Assembly: GCA_001683735.1 (NCBI GenBank)
Contig: LUGG01000004.1
Coordinates: 1,364,001 to 1,428,000, forward strand
Direction: 5' to 3'
Length of the DNA: 64,000 bases
From: Grifola frondosa
Taxonomy: Eukaryota > Basidiomycota > Agaricomycetes > Polyporales > Grifolaceae
Below, piece after piece: positions 24,668 to 38,000 of this stretch; position 1 is the stretch's first letter, and the number at the start of each line of letters is the position of its first letter. The position numbers and the translations under genes are program-made. The notes under the pieces are model-generated. The model had not been told where the DNA came from and did not search any database. It saw only the letters and a program-made list of their open reading frames with translations.

Positions 24668-25694
24668 TAGGGCTCCGAATCGTAACGTAAATACGCTGTA
24701 CGGCCTGTTCGTAACCGGTTACGCTCCGTATCATATACAGTTCGGAAGTTGCCGAGACGCTACGGGTCCGGTATGCATTTCCTGTATTGTTTCTGTATTG
24801 TTACAGTTCGATGACCGTATTTACGATTTCTACAAGCTTTCCAAGTCCTTTCAAATGTGCGGTTTTTTTAATTGAGCTCTTATAATCCTCAATCACATCT
24901 GCTTCTCGTAAATACTGCAGTTGAGCTGAAACCAGTATGAGATCCACACTTTTGAATTTTTCGTGTGACACTGTCATTGCCAGCTGCTCTCTAGGTCCAT
25001 GTCACGTATCGCATACAGTTCAACATTTTATGGTGTGACTAGTAAGATATCCCCCGAGTCCCATGACTGGCACCATTCATCCCATGCTGGTGTCCATGTT
25101 AGTGTAATCTAATGGTTGTTACTGTGTATAGATGGAAGACCTCGATCAGGGTCATCTAGTATTGTCCGATGTGATTGTTCAAGCATGGAGCAGCGGTAAG
25201 TACTAAGTGGTCCAATATCATAAATCTGCTGTAACATATAACAGCAAAATGAAACACAACTGATGTCTTGATGATACCCGGTATGCTCCCTACCTTTTTT
25301 TGGTATTTTATCTTCTCCGATTCAGCTACGAGGCTCCACCGTTGCTGTCGAGCACATTTTCCGTGGTGGTTGTGATACAATCTCTTTGCGGCAAGCAAGT
25401 TTAAAGCCGGAAACTATTTCGGAAGTTGATGCAAGTGAAACACAGCTTATTGCTTGGTCGTCGGGAGTTCAAACGGGCGGTGTGCACAGATGAAGCTCTA
25501 TCTAGAATACTTCTAAGTTACAAATATTGCTAAAGACTCGATTACCGTAAATACGGCTGTCTGTACGGTTATGGGACATACGGGCCGTCCCGTATACGGA
25601 GTCACGTGTAATTTTCTTAGTAATTTGATGGGCCGTATAAATTACGCAACGTAATTTCATGCCCGGATGCGTATACGGTATGCTCGGAGCCCTA
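24668..25694. mobile_element. hAT-like MITE, 1,027 bp (copy B)
   Basis: Same length and ends as in A, with target duplication GTTTGCAC at 24,660-24,667 and 25,695-25,702. It was duplicated together with the Helitron rather than inserted separately. Confidence 0.85.
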
Positions 25695-25774
25695 GTTTGC
25701 ACATTCACTGCACATGCGGCGTGCTCAGGACAAGTTGTCCTACTCAATCAATTACTTGAACCTTGTATATACTA

Positions 25775-25933
25775 TCAAGTTTATAAAAATTGCTAACCTA
25801 TTAATTCAACCTGTGCATTCACATTTATAAATGTCAACAATCTATACTGTAACTCTATAATTACTTATCTATAATGTATAATAGATGGATTGATGATTAA
25901 TAGTTCAGATGACGAGTTTAGTGCTTTACATAG
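25775..25933. repeat. AT-rich subterminal repeat, 5' side (copy B)
   Basis: Equivalent of 15,199-15,358. Confidence 0.65.
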
Positions 25934-26260
25934 ATAGACGCTCAATCTCCTGCCTTTTTGAGATATGTTAGATTTACAATCACATATGTTTTTCTCCTTC
26001 CGCAACATATGTCATAGCATCATACTGACTTCCAAAAACATTGATGATATGTTTTATGTCATGTTTTATCATGCAAAACATTTGTTTTGCGATTAGAGGC
26101 ATGACAAAGATCACGTGCATTTGACATATGTTTTATCTCCGTATGTTTTTCTCAGCCACCCGATAAGAAAAGTAAGGATCTCACATACAAAATTATCTTA
26201 CTGAGTAAGAACAAAGTTGTTACCTGGTTGTATTGGACCGTAACCCTAACCTAGAAATTT

Positions 26261-26305
26261 CGTTCCCACGGATACAAAATTTTGTATTGAAAAAACGTTC
26301 CCACG
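26261..26305. promoter_or_regulatory. Iteron-palindrome-iteron site (copy B)
   Basis: CGTTCCCACG at 26,261-26,270 and 26,296-26,305 around ATACAAAATTTTGTAT at 26,272-26,287, unchanged from copy A. Confidence 0.5.
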
Positions 26306-26388
26306 ACTAATGGGATGAAAAGTGCGTTTCAAGATTTGGCTGGGGACCTCGCCTATAAGAACGATTAATTCATTCCTCATCAATCGTA

Positions 26389-29300
26389 ATCTGCCTTTGT
26401 GCAAGACTTATACCGAAGATTGTCCAATGCTGTTCGCAATTTAGCATCTCTGAATTTTGTGCCCGCTGTCTCATATTTTCTCTCAATATAACAACAGTTG
26501 TTACCTGATGCCAGAGTGCTTTACCAATAGAGGCTTCCTGTTTGAGTATAGCTACTGGTCGTATGTATCACACGTCCCACTTTGTGAGAGAAAAGAGTGT
26601 TGCTATTCACTGGAGGTGGAAGCTGTGCAAAGTCACCTGCAAATATCATATTGATTCCACCGAACGGTTGACCTTCATTTTTGAGCGCTTTGCACATCTT
26701 CTCACAAATAGTATATAAGCTGTTACAATCAACCATCGATACCTCATCCAAGAATATGTATTCCACATTTTGTAGTCTCTCTCTGACTGCAAGTAAAGTT
26801 GCTACAGATTCTGATCCATGTTGACGTATCCTAATATGGAATGATAAGTTGATCCACCAATTAATGCAGCAGCAGAGCCTGTCGGTGCGAACTATAATCT
26901 ATATCCCCTCCTTACGCTCACCAAAGAAATGTATCAAGGCTTTGATCACCTGAGATTTTCCTGTTCCAGCCATACCGCCTAGATACATTTTCAATTGTTC
27001 GCCACTTTGCTGAGATGCATGATTGGCCACAATTCTAAATGCACGTTCCTGAGCTTCATTCAGGCTGAACTTCTTGACTGTATTATCAATAAGAGCTTGG
27101 GCATGTTTGTCCTTAGCTTTGAAAGATTTGTCCAGATAAGATTGATCAATAACTTCAACGGTGTTAACAAACTTATTTTCTGGAAGGCCTGTTTTTGGAT
27201 TGACAGGATTCTTCTGGCTTGCTTGAGCTTCTCGTGCATTGAGAATTTCTTGTCGTTTGTTTGCCAGCAAGGTCTTCCATTCAGTAGCTGTTTTTCCATC
27301 TCCATTTTGAAATTGATTTGGTACTAGATTAGACTCTGAGTCAGAACCATCAATCATTGGATCCATCCATCCAGCACCTAACATTATGTGTTCAGCTTGT
27401 AGCATGTGACTTTGCCGAGTGAGCTCTGATTGACTGACATTAGTCCAAAGATTATCATTCAGAGTGTCCATTAACTCCCGTACATCAATGTCATTACTTT
27501 CATTTAAATATTGAGTGTCAAAGTCATCAAGTAACTGATTATCTGCTTCAAAGGGAAGATCATTGTTTCCATTATTACGTTTACGCATGGCACAAAAATC
27601 ATCTCTTGTATCATTGCATTCATATCTTATATGAAAGAATTTCATGATTTCTAACTGACAATCATCAAATGTATGCTCTATGAAAATATCATTCCATTGC
27701 AAATCTTTGTCAGGTTTTAGGTCATGACCAGTGCGCCATGGCTTAAATAAAGCCAACATTGTCATACAATAATCTTCACGGTTGCCAGTGTCCTGTCGGG
27801 GTAATGATCCTCCTACAAAGTTAGGCACAAAACTGTCTTCCTCTGGTAATAAAGAAACATGATGTGTCTGATATTAAGGATGATCACGAGTAAATGGTGC
27901 ATACTTGGATTTATTTTTATTATGTGATTCAGCATTTGAGATATGTATAGCTTCTTTTGCACTTTTAGAAGTAAGTAGGAGTTCATCCTCACTCTCATCA
28001 TCATAATTAGCTATTGTATCCACATCATTATCACCCATCAACACAGATTGAGAATAATTGATATCAAATGTAGGATTAATATCATAATTATCTTCAAAGT
28101 CATCGCATCCATCTTCAGCTATGTTAATATCACCATTGACAATTTTGTTTTTGGATATTCTCTGTTTATTGGCCCGTCTGATCCAATCATATAATGATAT
28201 GTGATCATATTTCAAGGGTCGATAAATATAGTCTGATACTGCTGATAGTGCCACCACCTTGCCTTTAACATTACCTAGAACAACTTTATCCGGTGTTTGA
28301 TCCAATGAAGGCTGTTCCCAAGCAGAGTTAACCTGATTAATATAACTTCTCCAAAAGCATATGCGGAATTTATGACTTGTATAATGATCCTTATGTTTCA
28401 GTAAGTATAACGAGGCCATAGGTCCACCTATTTCAGAACTAGCTGTCAAACTGTTAACAATTTTGGTAATAAGTGACCTAGCCTTTTCCTTACTGCTCTG
28501 ATCGCCTGTCACAATGTCTGCATATCGATCAAATACTTTTTGAACAGCCTGAAACATGATGTGTGTCTTCAATGGGGTTTTGGTGATATAATCAGCAACA
28601 TAAGCAATTACTGATTTGATGGCTGTGCCTGAAAGTAAGCTTGTGACATCAGTATTACACCTTAAGAGATATGTCACCGTTGGGGTCACAGTATTAATCC
28701 ATGCCTCCCCTTTTTCATATTAAGAGCACCTGTAGCAGGATCAACCGTAGTCTCCAAATATGTTTCCCTTGGAAATCTAGCTTTACAGTTACCCAGCTTA
28801 TTGATACAACCTCTAGAATTGCCATCTTTATCACCATCCCGATACTTTCTACATGAGTGACGGTTAGATAAATACATTAGCTCATCCACAATATTAGTGA
28901 ATTGTTTCCACCAGCTATTGTAACTTTCACAATCGTTACAATTTTGACAATCTTTATTAGAACATTTTGGAGGTGGAGCATTGGGTAAAGACTCAGTAGG
29001 AGGATGTCGATCAGGATTGGCTGCATTGGTTTCTTCAATTGTTGTCCTCACATCTTCCATTGTGCCATTCATAAATTCACCAATCTGTACACTCTCTAAA
29101 TATTCCACCATATGTTTCTGGAAATCAGAGTTTGGATCCATAATGCGATCACGAATCTCTTGTGGAGTTAATCCACCCTGAATCCATATTAACATGTGCA
29201 TGTGTAAAGTGAGCCGACCCTGTTGCTCCACAGTGCCATAGTATCCAGCAGTATCACCATAAATACCTCGACGGTCCAATCCTACTCCTAGTACATGTGT

Positions 29301-30426
29301 CAGAAATAATTCCACCATCATTTTGAAAAATCTAGCCCCTGCAACTGGTTATTGGCTATAAGTCTGAATCTCTCATCCTTACTTCTGAATTGTGGTTTAA
29401 ATACCTCATCCTTGTCTGCAAAGTACAATGCAATTGAATGATTAATATCTGCAGGTGAGAATGTTATAAACCATGAAGGTGCTCCTAAATATGAAGTTAA
29501 TGTCCAGATTTCATTACACATGTACTTTTTACTTGTCATAGAACCTTTGACACGATATGCCACATGATCCAGATCATTGATGATTTTAAAACATGCCTTC
29601 TCCTCTTCTGTCTCAGGTTTCACTGGTCCTTCTGATAGACGCTTCACCAGATCTGTCAAAGTATCATTGTTCAAATGTAAAAGATGATCAGCAATATCTG
29701 TAAATTTGCTTCGCTCAGCTAAAAGATATCCTGCAGTGGTGGAATTTTTGATCTGTTCATGATTGAAGGCAACCAATGGAAACAATGGCTCTAGTTGAAA
29801 ACGCTTGTCATGATACATTAGCAGTTGTTGTTTGCGTCTCTCTTCAGAAACTCTCTTGTAGCCTGCATTATTCTCCAAGCCTCCCAAACCATAGGGAAAG
29901 AGCCAAGGAAACATTTGTGGATATAGTTGAGGATTATGGTAAAGACTTTCAGGTACCTTTTCTTGGCCAATTCCCAAAACCTTTCCTTGTTTAAAATGCT
30001 CAACTGCTCTTGCCCGAACTTCAGAAGGTCGCATTTTCATTAAATTGATCATGTTTTCTCCAGTTAGCCCATGAACAACAAAGGGACACTCGTCATCAGC
30101 ACCTTCCTCTGCATCATTATCATTCACTGCAGTGGCTTCAGGATCTTTGGAGAATCGTATGACTGAGTATAATCAACCATTACAGGTGGAACATCTTCAG
30201 GATAGGATGAGAGATTAGCGTAAGAAATGTTAAGGTCAGCATAATCAACATGATTAAGTTTGAGCCATTTCAAAGCTTCAGCAACTTTATTACGTCTAAC
30301 CAACATAGGAATACGTTTATAATCCTGTGATGTTGGCATGTTAGGACCCAAAAATAAAAATGCTAAAACTTCATCTAATTCTTCTCGTGTTGGAGGTAAC
30401 ACCAAATAAATTTTAGGCATGGGAAT
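26389..30426 (-). mobile_element. Helitron-type element, copy C (internal piece)
   Basis: 4.0-kb internal part, truncated on the left at the same helicase base as copy B and on the right at the codons for PMPKIY, where copy D begins. It holds only Rep-helicase sequence. The missing 5' part appears to be copy E on the other side of D: the two halves meet at one site with nothing lost, although E is more diverged than C. Confidence 0.85.
26389..30426 (-). pseudogene. Helitron Rep-helicase gene, copy C
   Basis: The least broken of the three tandem copies: long pieces follow one another with short overlaps (30,420-30,124; 30,127-29,318; 29,321-28,686; 28,689-27,874; 27,828-26,899; 26,766-26,521). 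DUF6570 C-terminal part at 30,400-30,180 (WLKLNHVDYADLNIS). HUH signature HMHM at 29,193-29,204; YVADYITK at 28,578-28,601; Walker A at 26,953-26,978; DEVSMVD near 26,730-26,755. It shares the TAA nonsense codon with B (27,874-27,876). The remaining breaks are one-base indels. Confidence 0.85.
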
Positions 30427-30454
30427 TACGATTGATGAGGAACGAATTAATCGT
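30427..30454 (+). repeat. 5' terminal inverted repeat (copy D)
   Basis: TACGATTGATGAGGA, followed within 27 nt by AATTAATCGT, so the tip can fold back. The inverse occurs at 43,677-43,691; similarity extends imperfectly over about 26 bp. Confidence 0.8.
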
Positions 30455-30509
30455 TCTTATAGGCGAGGTCCCCAGCCAAATCTTGAAACGCACTTTTCAT
30501 CCCATTAGT

Positions 30510-30554
30510 CGTGGGAACGTTTTTTCAATACAAAATTTTGTATCCGTGGGAACG
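30510..30554. promoter_or_regulatory. Iteron-palindrome-iteron site (copy D)
   Basis: CGTGGGAACG at 30,510-30,519 and 30,545-30,554 flank ATACAAAATTTTGTAT at 30,528-30,543, within 130 bp of the 5' terminus. Confidence 0.5.
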
Positions 30555-30881
30555 AAATTTCTAGGTTAGGGTTACGGTCCAATACAACCAGGTAACAACT
30601 TTGTTCTTACTCAGTAAGATAATTTTGTATGTGAGATCCTTACTTTTCTTATCGGGTGGCTGAGAAAAACATACGGAGATAAAACATATGTCAAATGCAC
30701 GTGATCTTTGTCATGCCTCTAATCGCAAAACAAATGTTTTGCATGATAAAACATGACATAAAACATATCATCAATGTTTTTGGAAGTCAGTATGATGCTA
30801 TGACATATGTTGCGGAAGGAGAAAAACATATGTGATTGTAAATCTAACATATCTCAAAAAGGCAGGAGATTGAGCGTCTAT

Positions 30882-31040
30882 CTATGTAAAGCACTAAACT
30901 CGTCATCTGAACTATTAATCATCAATCCATCTATTATACATTATAGATAAGTAATTATAGAGTTACAGTATAGATTGTTGACATTTATAAATGTGAATGC
31001 ACAGGTTGAATTAATAGGTTAGCAATTTTTATAAACTTGA
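30882..31040. repeat. AT-rich subterminal repeat, 5' side (copy D)
   Basis: Inverted relative to the two tail repeats at 43,194-43,646 of the same element; the shared core includes ATTATAGATAAGTAATTATA-like and CATTTATAAATGT-like text. Confidence 0.65.
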
Positions 31041-31119
31041 TAGTATATACAAGGTTCAAGTAATTGATTGAGTAGGACAACTTGTCCTGAGCACCCGCAT
31101 GTGCAGTGAATGTGCAAAC

Positions 31120-32146
31120 TAGGGCTCCGAGCATACCGTATATGCATCCGGGCATGAAATTACGTTGCATAATTTATACGGCCCATCAAATTACTAAGAA
31201 ATTACACGTGACTCCGTATACGGGACGGCCCGTATGTCCCCATAACCGTACAGACAGCCGTATTTACGGTAATCGAGTCTTTAGCAATATTTGTAACTTA
31301 GAAGTATTCTAGATAGAGCTTCATCTGTGCACACCGCCCGTTTGAACTCCCGACGACCAAGCAATAAGCTGTGTTTCACTTGCATCAACTTCCGAAATAG
31401 TTTCCGGCTTTAAACTTGCTTGCCGCAAAGAGATTGTATCACAACCACCACGGAAAATGTGCTCGACAGCAACGGTGGAGCCTCGTAGCTGAATCGGAGA
31501 AGATAAAATACCAAAAAAAGGTAGGGAGCATACCGGGTATCATCAAGACATCAGTTGTGTTTCATTTTGCTGTTATATGTTACAGCAGATTTATGATATT
31601 GGACCACTTAGTACTTACCGCTGCTCCATGCTTGAACAATCACATCGGACAATACTAGATGACCCTGATCGAGGTCTTCCATCTATACACAGTAACAACC
31701 ATTAGATTACACTAACATGGACACCAGCATGGGATGAATGGTGCCAGTCATGGGACTCGTGGGATATCTTACTAGTCACACCATAAAATGTTGAACTGTA
31801 TGCGATACGTGACATGGACCTAGAGAGCAGCTGGCAATGACAGTGTCACACGAAAAATTCAAAAGTGTGGATCTCATACTGGTTTCAGCTCAACTGCAGT
31901 ATTTACGAGAAGCAGATGTGATTGAGGATTATAAGAGCTCAATTAAAAAAACCGCACATTTGAAAGGACTTGGAAAGCTTGTAGAAATCGTAAATACGGT
32001 CATCGAACTGTAACAATACAGAAACAATACAGGAAATGCATACCGGACCCGTAGCGTCTCGGCAACTTCCGAACTGTATATGATACGGAGCGTAACCGGT
32101 TACGAACAGGCCGTACAGCGTATTTACGTTACGATTCGGAGCCCTA
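31120..32146. mobile_element. hAT-like MITE, 1,027 bp (copy D)
   Basis: Inverted with the rest of D. Target duplication GTGCAAAC (complement of GTTTGCAC) at 31,112-31,119 and 32,147-32,154. Confidence 0.85.
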
Positions 32147-33714
32147 GTGCAAACTGAGCCCATGGCTGGGAGTGCATGGCAGTAAGTCAGAATATTAGGC
32201 AATATCAGAGAGGAGAAGACATACCCTGTCTGCTTCCTCGGGGCTCAGCCATACGGGGGTGGGTTGTTTGCTGCCCACCATCAGGTCTTATAGTGCAAAT
32301 TGCGCGCGAAGAGTACCAGAGTTGCATGAAGACGAGCGCGGATGGAAGCATGAGGATTCTGTGCGGGCACTGGCGGGGGGGCAAACCGAAGCATAGGAAT
32401 GCGGTGCGGGCGCGAGCTCAGAGCGTGGACACGAGGAGGCCGTGGACGTGGGCCGCAACGCGCGGGCGAGGGGGACAGGTGCAGGCTGTGGTACACCACG
32501 CAATGCGGGCGAGGAAGCTGGTACTGCAAGTGTTACAAGCAAACTTTGTTAGCAATCTGATGCAAACACAGACTCACCTAGATGTATCTACACCCTCGTC
32601 GTGCTACATCCTTCAAATGGCCTGCGCATGCACATGCCTTGTTTGAGTGGCGGCGGCCGCGACACGGGCGCACGCGGCGGGCATGAGGGGAGGCGGGGAG
32701 AAGGTGCGCGAGTGCAGATACAGGCATATACGCGCGAGAGATGGCCATGGGCGTGGGTCGCGAGGGGCGCGGGCACGAAAGAGGTGGTGTACTCACCTGT
32801 CGCCATGCTTCGCTTCCACCTGCCGCATGCGCTTCCCAGTGCGTGGCCGCGCACTAGTGCGGCATCGCCATGCATCGTCGGGGTCGTCCATCGGCGCGTT
32901 CGCGTGGGTGTCTATGGGCGAGTTGGGCAGGCCGCGCACGGGGTACACGGGTGTGGTTGCGGGGGCGGGTGTGGCGGTGAGCGCAGGCGAGAGCGTCGTG
33001 TGAGGGAGGCGCAGGGGATGACGCATGACGGCGTGGGCGCAGTTGCACGGCTACAACGTCAGGTGGGCGCGGCGAGTTGTGCGGGCCACGCAGGGGTGTG
33101 GATGCGGCGGCCAACGCGAGTACGTAGGCATGGCGAGAGAGCGTGCGGGTGCGGCAGGACGCAGGAAGGGACGTGACACAGATGTGGAGCTTGGGTTAGA
33201 GGTGTAAGGGAGGTGGGCGAGGGACGCAGACGCGAGCGCGGGTGAGAGGCGGGTGCGACGGGCATACTGCGGGGCGCGGGCGAGTGTGGAGCGCGGGCGA
33301 GTGTGGAGCGCGGGCGCGAGGGACGCGAGCACAGATGCAGGGCATAGACGTGGACGCGGGCAGGTGTGGGGTGCGAGGGACACGGTACAAGTGGGGGAGA
33401 GGGAGACATGACGGCGAGGAGATGCGGCGGCGGTGTCGAGGGCCAAAAGCTGACGCGTGCGCGCATCAACGTTAGACGCCTGCACGCGCGCGCATGCTCG
33501 GGCAGACGTGCGATGTGAGGATGGGGGGCATTGAGGGAACGTGCGGGACGTCGGGCGTCGGAGGACATTCGATGCGTGCTGTAATTGTTTTTAATTTAAT
33601 TTCAATTTTTATCTTTAAAAAAGTACTTACCGACGACGACGAGCATCGTTTTCGCGATGAGCGCGGGGCAAAACACGATGAGCTCGAATAGGCCGGTCTA
33701 GTCCGATGACGTAG

Positions 33715-33777
33715 ATCCGGTCGTCGACGCATCCATTTCGATACGTCGACGACCGGAGCTGCGTCATTGGTCTGGGC
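33715..33777. repeat. 63-nt palindrome 2 (copy D)
   Basis: Equivalent of 12,475-12,537. Confidence 0.85.
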
Positions 33778-34122
33778 GGACCGATGTGTTCCTTGTGGCA
33801 GTCGGGCGCCTAATACGCCGAGTCGCCCAGTGGCTGCATCGGCATCCATCTATACTAGATTTATCATATGTTTTGGAAAACATACCGCTTTTGGTATGTT
33901 TTGGTTTCAGCCACCATATGTTTTATCCTTTATTCCTCCCTCAATTCTTGACAGATTCTCTTCGTATTAGGTTCGTCTGAAAGCGCTCATTTATGACAGT
34001 TATAGTATATAAATTCTTTGTTATGTTATTTCAATTAAAAAAAGCGACTGACAACGACGAGCATTGTTTTCGTGATGAGTGTGGGGCAAAAGCCGATGAG
34101 CTCGAATAGGCCGGTCTAGTCC

Positions 34123-34186
34123 GATGACGTAGATCCGGTCATCGACGCATCCATTTCGATACGTCGACGACCGCATCTACGTCATC
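34123..34186. repeat. 64-nt palindrome 1 (copy D)
   Basis: Equivalent of 12,058-12,121. Confidence 0.85.
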
Positions 34187-34621
34187 CTCGGTGGCTGCCA
34201 GCTTCCACTGTGCGCTCGAGCGCGCCTATTCAGCGCTTAACGTTCGGCAAATTTGCGACTTACTTCCAAGCATCTTCATTGGCAATCCTTGATTTCTATC
34301 TTGGAACTCAGTGACTATAGGGCCCAAGGTATGTATCTACTATGTCTATAGCCTGTAATTAGACCAAACCAGGTGTTCTTGACCCCTATAGACCCTCACA
34401 ATTGCTCAAAATCTCTGTCTATTGTTCTTCTTGTCCATTTACTTGACTGGTAAGCTTGTAGACTGTAGTTATTCCCCCTTTTGACTTCATCTCATGTTTC
34501 AGATTTCCAATAGTCATCTTTGGCCTTGTCAAAACACTGTGAGACATATCTGATATTGTGATCATGTCAGTGCTATCTTCAATACTCCTATCATGTTTCC
34601 TGAACTAATTAAAATCATAGA

Positions 34622-34873
34622 ATGTCTGTCACACACCCTCTTGCAAGCTCAGACACCTCTGGTGCATCTTATAGAGGTCATGTTGATGTTGAGGATGAAG
34701 GAGATGCCATGGTCATTTCATCTTCTGGTGATTCTTTAGTCAATTTTTCTGATTCAGTTAACATCCCCTCTGGCTTTATTGCTATTACCTATTCAGGTTT
34801 AGATATGCATGGTGCATTTCACATCCTGTACTACAACTTTATTAGATTACCTATCATAGCAGATGTAGATTAA
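34622..34873 (+). CDS. Small acidic ORF in the element (copy D)
   Basis: 83 codons, identical in protein to the copy A ORF and about 155 bp upstream of the Rep-helicase ATG. It lies inside the approximately 530-bp segment (34,329-34,859) that is absent from copy E. That segment starts GTATGT and ends TAG, like an intron, although it is long for a fungal intron. No domain recognised. Confidence 0.35.
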   Translation: MSVTHPLASSDTSGASYRGHVDVEDEGDAMVISSSGDSLVNFSDSVNIPSGFIAITYSGLDMHGAFHILYYNFIRLPIIADVD

Positions 34874-35027
34874 ATATGGTTTTCTTCAACATTTCTTTAA
34901 TTGAATTGAGACGGAGTTATCCGGAGTTGCGGAGCTTAAATAAGTTTTTGATCCATTGACCAGTTTGATGTCGTCTTTTCTTTACACTTCTTTTTGACAG
35001 TTGCTCTTTCAACATCATTAACTCAAC

Positions 35028-38000
35028 ATGCGTATTCATTGGTCCTATCTATGGCCTGCCACTCTGTGCTTTGGTGTAGTCATATGGTCTTGCAATGTTG
35101 ACATTAAATATGACACATCTTTCACAGACATCAGGCGATTGATATCGATTAAAAATTATGTGGAGGCGGCCACTATGAAAAATATAACCGTGCCCTTTGT
35201 GGGTAGAGTAGAGGTGGCTACTCTCAAGTATGCGACCATGCCCCTTGTGGGTAGAGTAGAGACGGCTACTCTCAAGTATGCAACCGTGCCCCTATGGGCA
35301 GAGTAGAGACGGCTACTCTCAAGTATTTGACCGTGCCCCATATGGGCAGAGTAGAGACGGCTACTCTCAAGTATTTGACCGTGCCCATATGGGCAGAGTA
35401 GAGACGGCTACTCTCAAGTATTTGACCGTGCCCCATATGGGCAGAGTAGAGGCGGCTACTCTCAAGTATGCGATCGTGCCTGATATAGGCAGAGTAGAGG
35501 CGGCTACTCTCAAGTATGCGATCTGCCTGATATAGGCAGAGTAGAGGCGGCTACTCTCAAGTATGCGACCTGCCTGATATAGGCAGAGTAGAGACGGCTA
35601 CTCTCAAGTATGCACCGTGCCCCTGTGGGTAGAGTAGAGACGGCTACTCTCAAGTATATGACCGTGCCTGATATAGGCAAAGTAAAAACCACCATTATTA
35701 TGGATGCAACCAAGACGTTCATATAGAACAGAGATAATAGTGTATTTCACTAGGGATGAGGTTATCACTCAATATTGTCTATGTCACGTGATAGACATAG
35801 CTGATTGTAATAATCATATGATAAAATTATCATGCAAGAATGTATCTCTATAGTAATACGGCCTACATCTATATTATTATGTTCACCTTTAATACATTCA
35901 ATAGCTTCTTATTACATGTCAGTGTCAGATTTAATTCTAGAAGTCAAAATTTCCTTTTATCGTCATGTTTATCGGCGACATGATTTTGTTGTTTTCATAA
36001 ACAAAAACATGGATTATATGTTTACTTGATAGATTGGTGTATACAGTTCACTACTCACACAAACCTATTAAAGTATATATTAAATCATTTTCTAACATGC
36101 AACAAGTAGGGTGGTGCTGCATCAGTAGCAAGAAATCTCGCACTTGGTCTTCAGATGAATAATCCTTATGTAGAAGATACACATTGTTAACTGATAATGC
36201 TCGTATAAGTTCGTAACTTATGGTCCTAAATCTGTGTTATCTGAAATGAATAAAGAGGCAGATACGTGATGACAGATATTTCTTTGGCAGTACTGGCCAC
36301 ACGTTTACCAGGTCATTCATTGAAAATCTTATGTCAGTCTCATGGTTTATCTGTTCCTTCCAGAACACCTAAGAAAAATGCAATAAGGCAAGAAGTTTTA
36401 CTACAGCATGTATGTGATACATGTCCAAAGTTTGTATCGTATTTAAAAAGATCAAGTCTGTTAAAAGCAATCTTGAGCGACTACATCATCATAGAACACA
36501 TTTGCAACATATTCAGATAATCAAACTCAATTCAGGTTTCCACCGAAACTCCGAGTTTAGTTTACTACACTCTACAATTGAAGGATTTGTTCAAGACATT
36601 AATCCTGATAAGTTTGCTGAGTCTGGCTGTGCTATTTGCGGAAGATTAAGTCTTTCTTCAAAAATGAAAAAACTGGCTGATTGTAAATTCAACATGGCTA
36701 TTCTAACACCTGATCAACCCATGACAAGATTGGAACGCCATTCAGAGGATGACCCTGTCAAAGAAATAGCTGGTCCAGTACTTTTGCCAAACTGTAAAGA
36801 CATATGTTTTGAATGTAACAGTCATATGGAAAAAGGAATTTGTCCACCGGATGCTTTGGCAAATGGTTTATGGATTGGAGAAGTACCACCTCAGCTTCAA
36901 AATTTAACATGGACTGAGAAAATGCTTATTGCTCGGGTCAAACATAATCATTGCATGTCAAGGTTCAGGTTTCTGGTATGTCTAAATGAAGGCCAATGTT
37001 TTGAGTCATTCAATCCCCATGCCTAAAATTTATTCGGTGTTACCTCCAACACGAGAAGAATTAGATGAAGTTTTAGCATTTTTATTTTTGGGTCCTAACA
37101 TGCCAACATCACAGGATTATAAACGTATTCCTATGTTGGTTAGACGTAATAAAGTTGCTGAAGCTTTGGAATGGCTCAAACTCAATCATGTTGATTATGC
37201 TGATTAACATTTCTTGCTAATCTCTCATCCTATCCTGAAGATGTTCCACCTGTAATGGTTGATTATACTCAGTCATACGATTCTCCAAAGATCCTGAAGC
37301 CACTGCAGTGAATGATAATGATGCAGAGGAAGGTGCTGATGACGAGTGTCCCTTTGTTGTTCATGGGCTAACTGGAGAAAACATGATTAATTTAATGAAA
37401 ATGCGACCTTCTGAAGTTCGGGCAAGAGCAGTTGAGCATTTTAAACAAGGAAAGGTTTTGGGAATTGGCCAAGAAAAGGTACCTGAAAGTCTTTACATAA
37501 TCCTCAACTATATCCACAAATGTTTCCTTGGCTCTTTCCCTATGGTTTGGGAGGCTTGGAGAATAATGCAGGCTACAAGAGAGTTTCTGAAGAGAGACGC
37601 AAACAACAATGCTAATGTATCATGACAAGCGTTTTCAACTAGAGCCATTGTTTCCATTGGTTGCCTTCAATCATGAACAGATCAAAAATTCCACCACTGC
37701 AGGATATCTTTTAGCTGAGCGAAGCAAATTTACAGATATTGCTGATCGTCTTTTACATTTGAAAATGATACTTTGACAGATCTGGTGAAGCGTCTATCAG
37801 AAGGACCAGTGAAACCTGAGACAGAAGAGGAGAAGGCATGTTTTAAAATCATCAATGATCTGGATCATGTGGCATATCGTGTCAAAGGTTCTATGACAAG
37901 TAAAAGTACATGCGTAATGAAATCTGGGCATTAACTTCATATTTAGGAGCACCTTCATGGTTTATAACATTCTCACCTGCGAATCATATCATCCAATTGC

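Larger units (their letters stand above)
15813..26388 (-). mobile_element. Helitron-type element, copy B (3' truncated in helicase)
   Basis: 10.6-kb copy, same orientation as A and almost identical over its length. Its 3' side stops inside the helicase gene at codons CTKAD, exactly at the 5' end of copy A. Its own 5' terminus (26,388) abuts copy C at the same helicase position. It carries the same MITE, palindromes, small ORF, minisatellite and iteron site as A. It shares with C, against A and D, a nonsense codon and several substitutions in the Rep-helicase. Confidence 0.85.
32155..34250 (-). repeat. C-rich dispersed segment carried by copy D
   Basis: Reverse complement of 12,000-14,083, with the intron-like stretch at about 33,580-33,630. 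Long open frames on both strands are compositional. Confidence 0.5.

Noticed and set aside
35191..35689. CRISPR-like regular repeats
   Set aside because: The units are contiguous 48-bp coding repeats without variable spacers, in a eukaryotic transposon.
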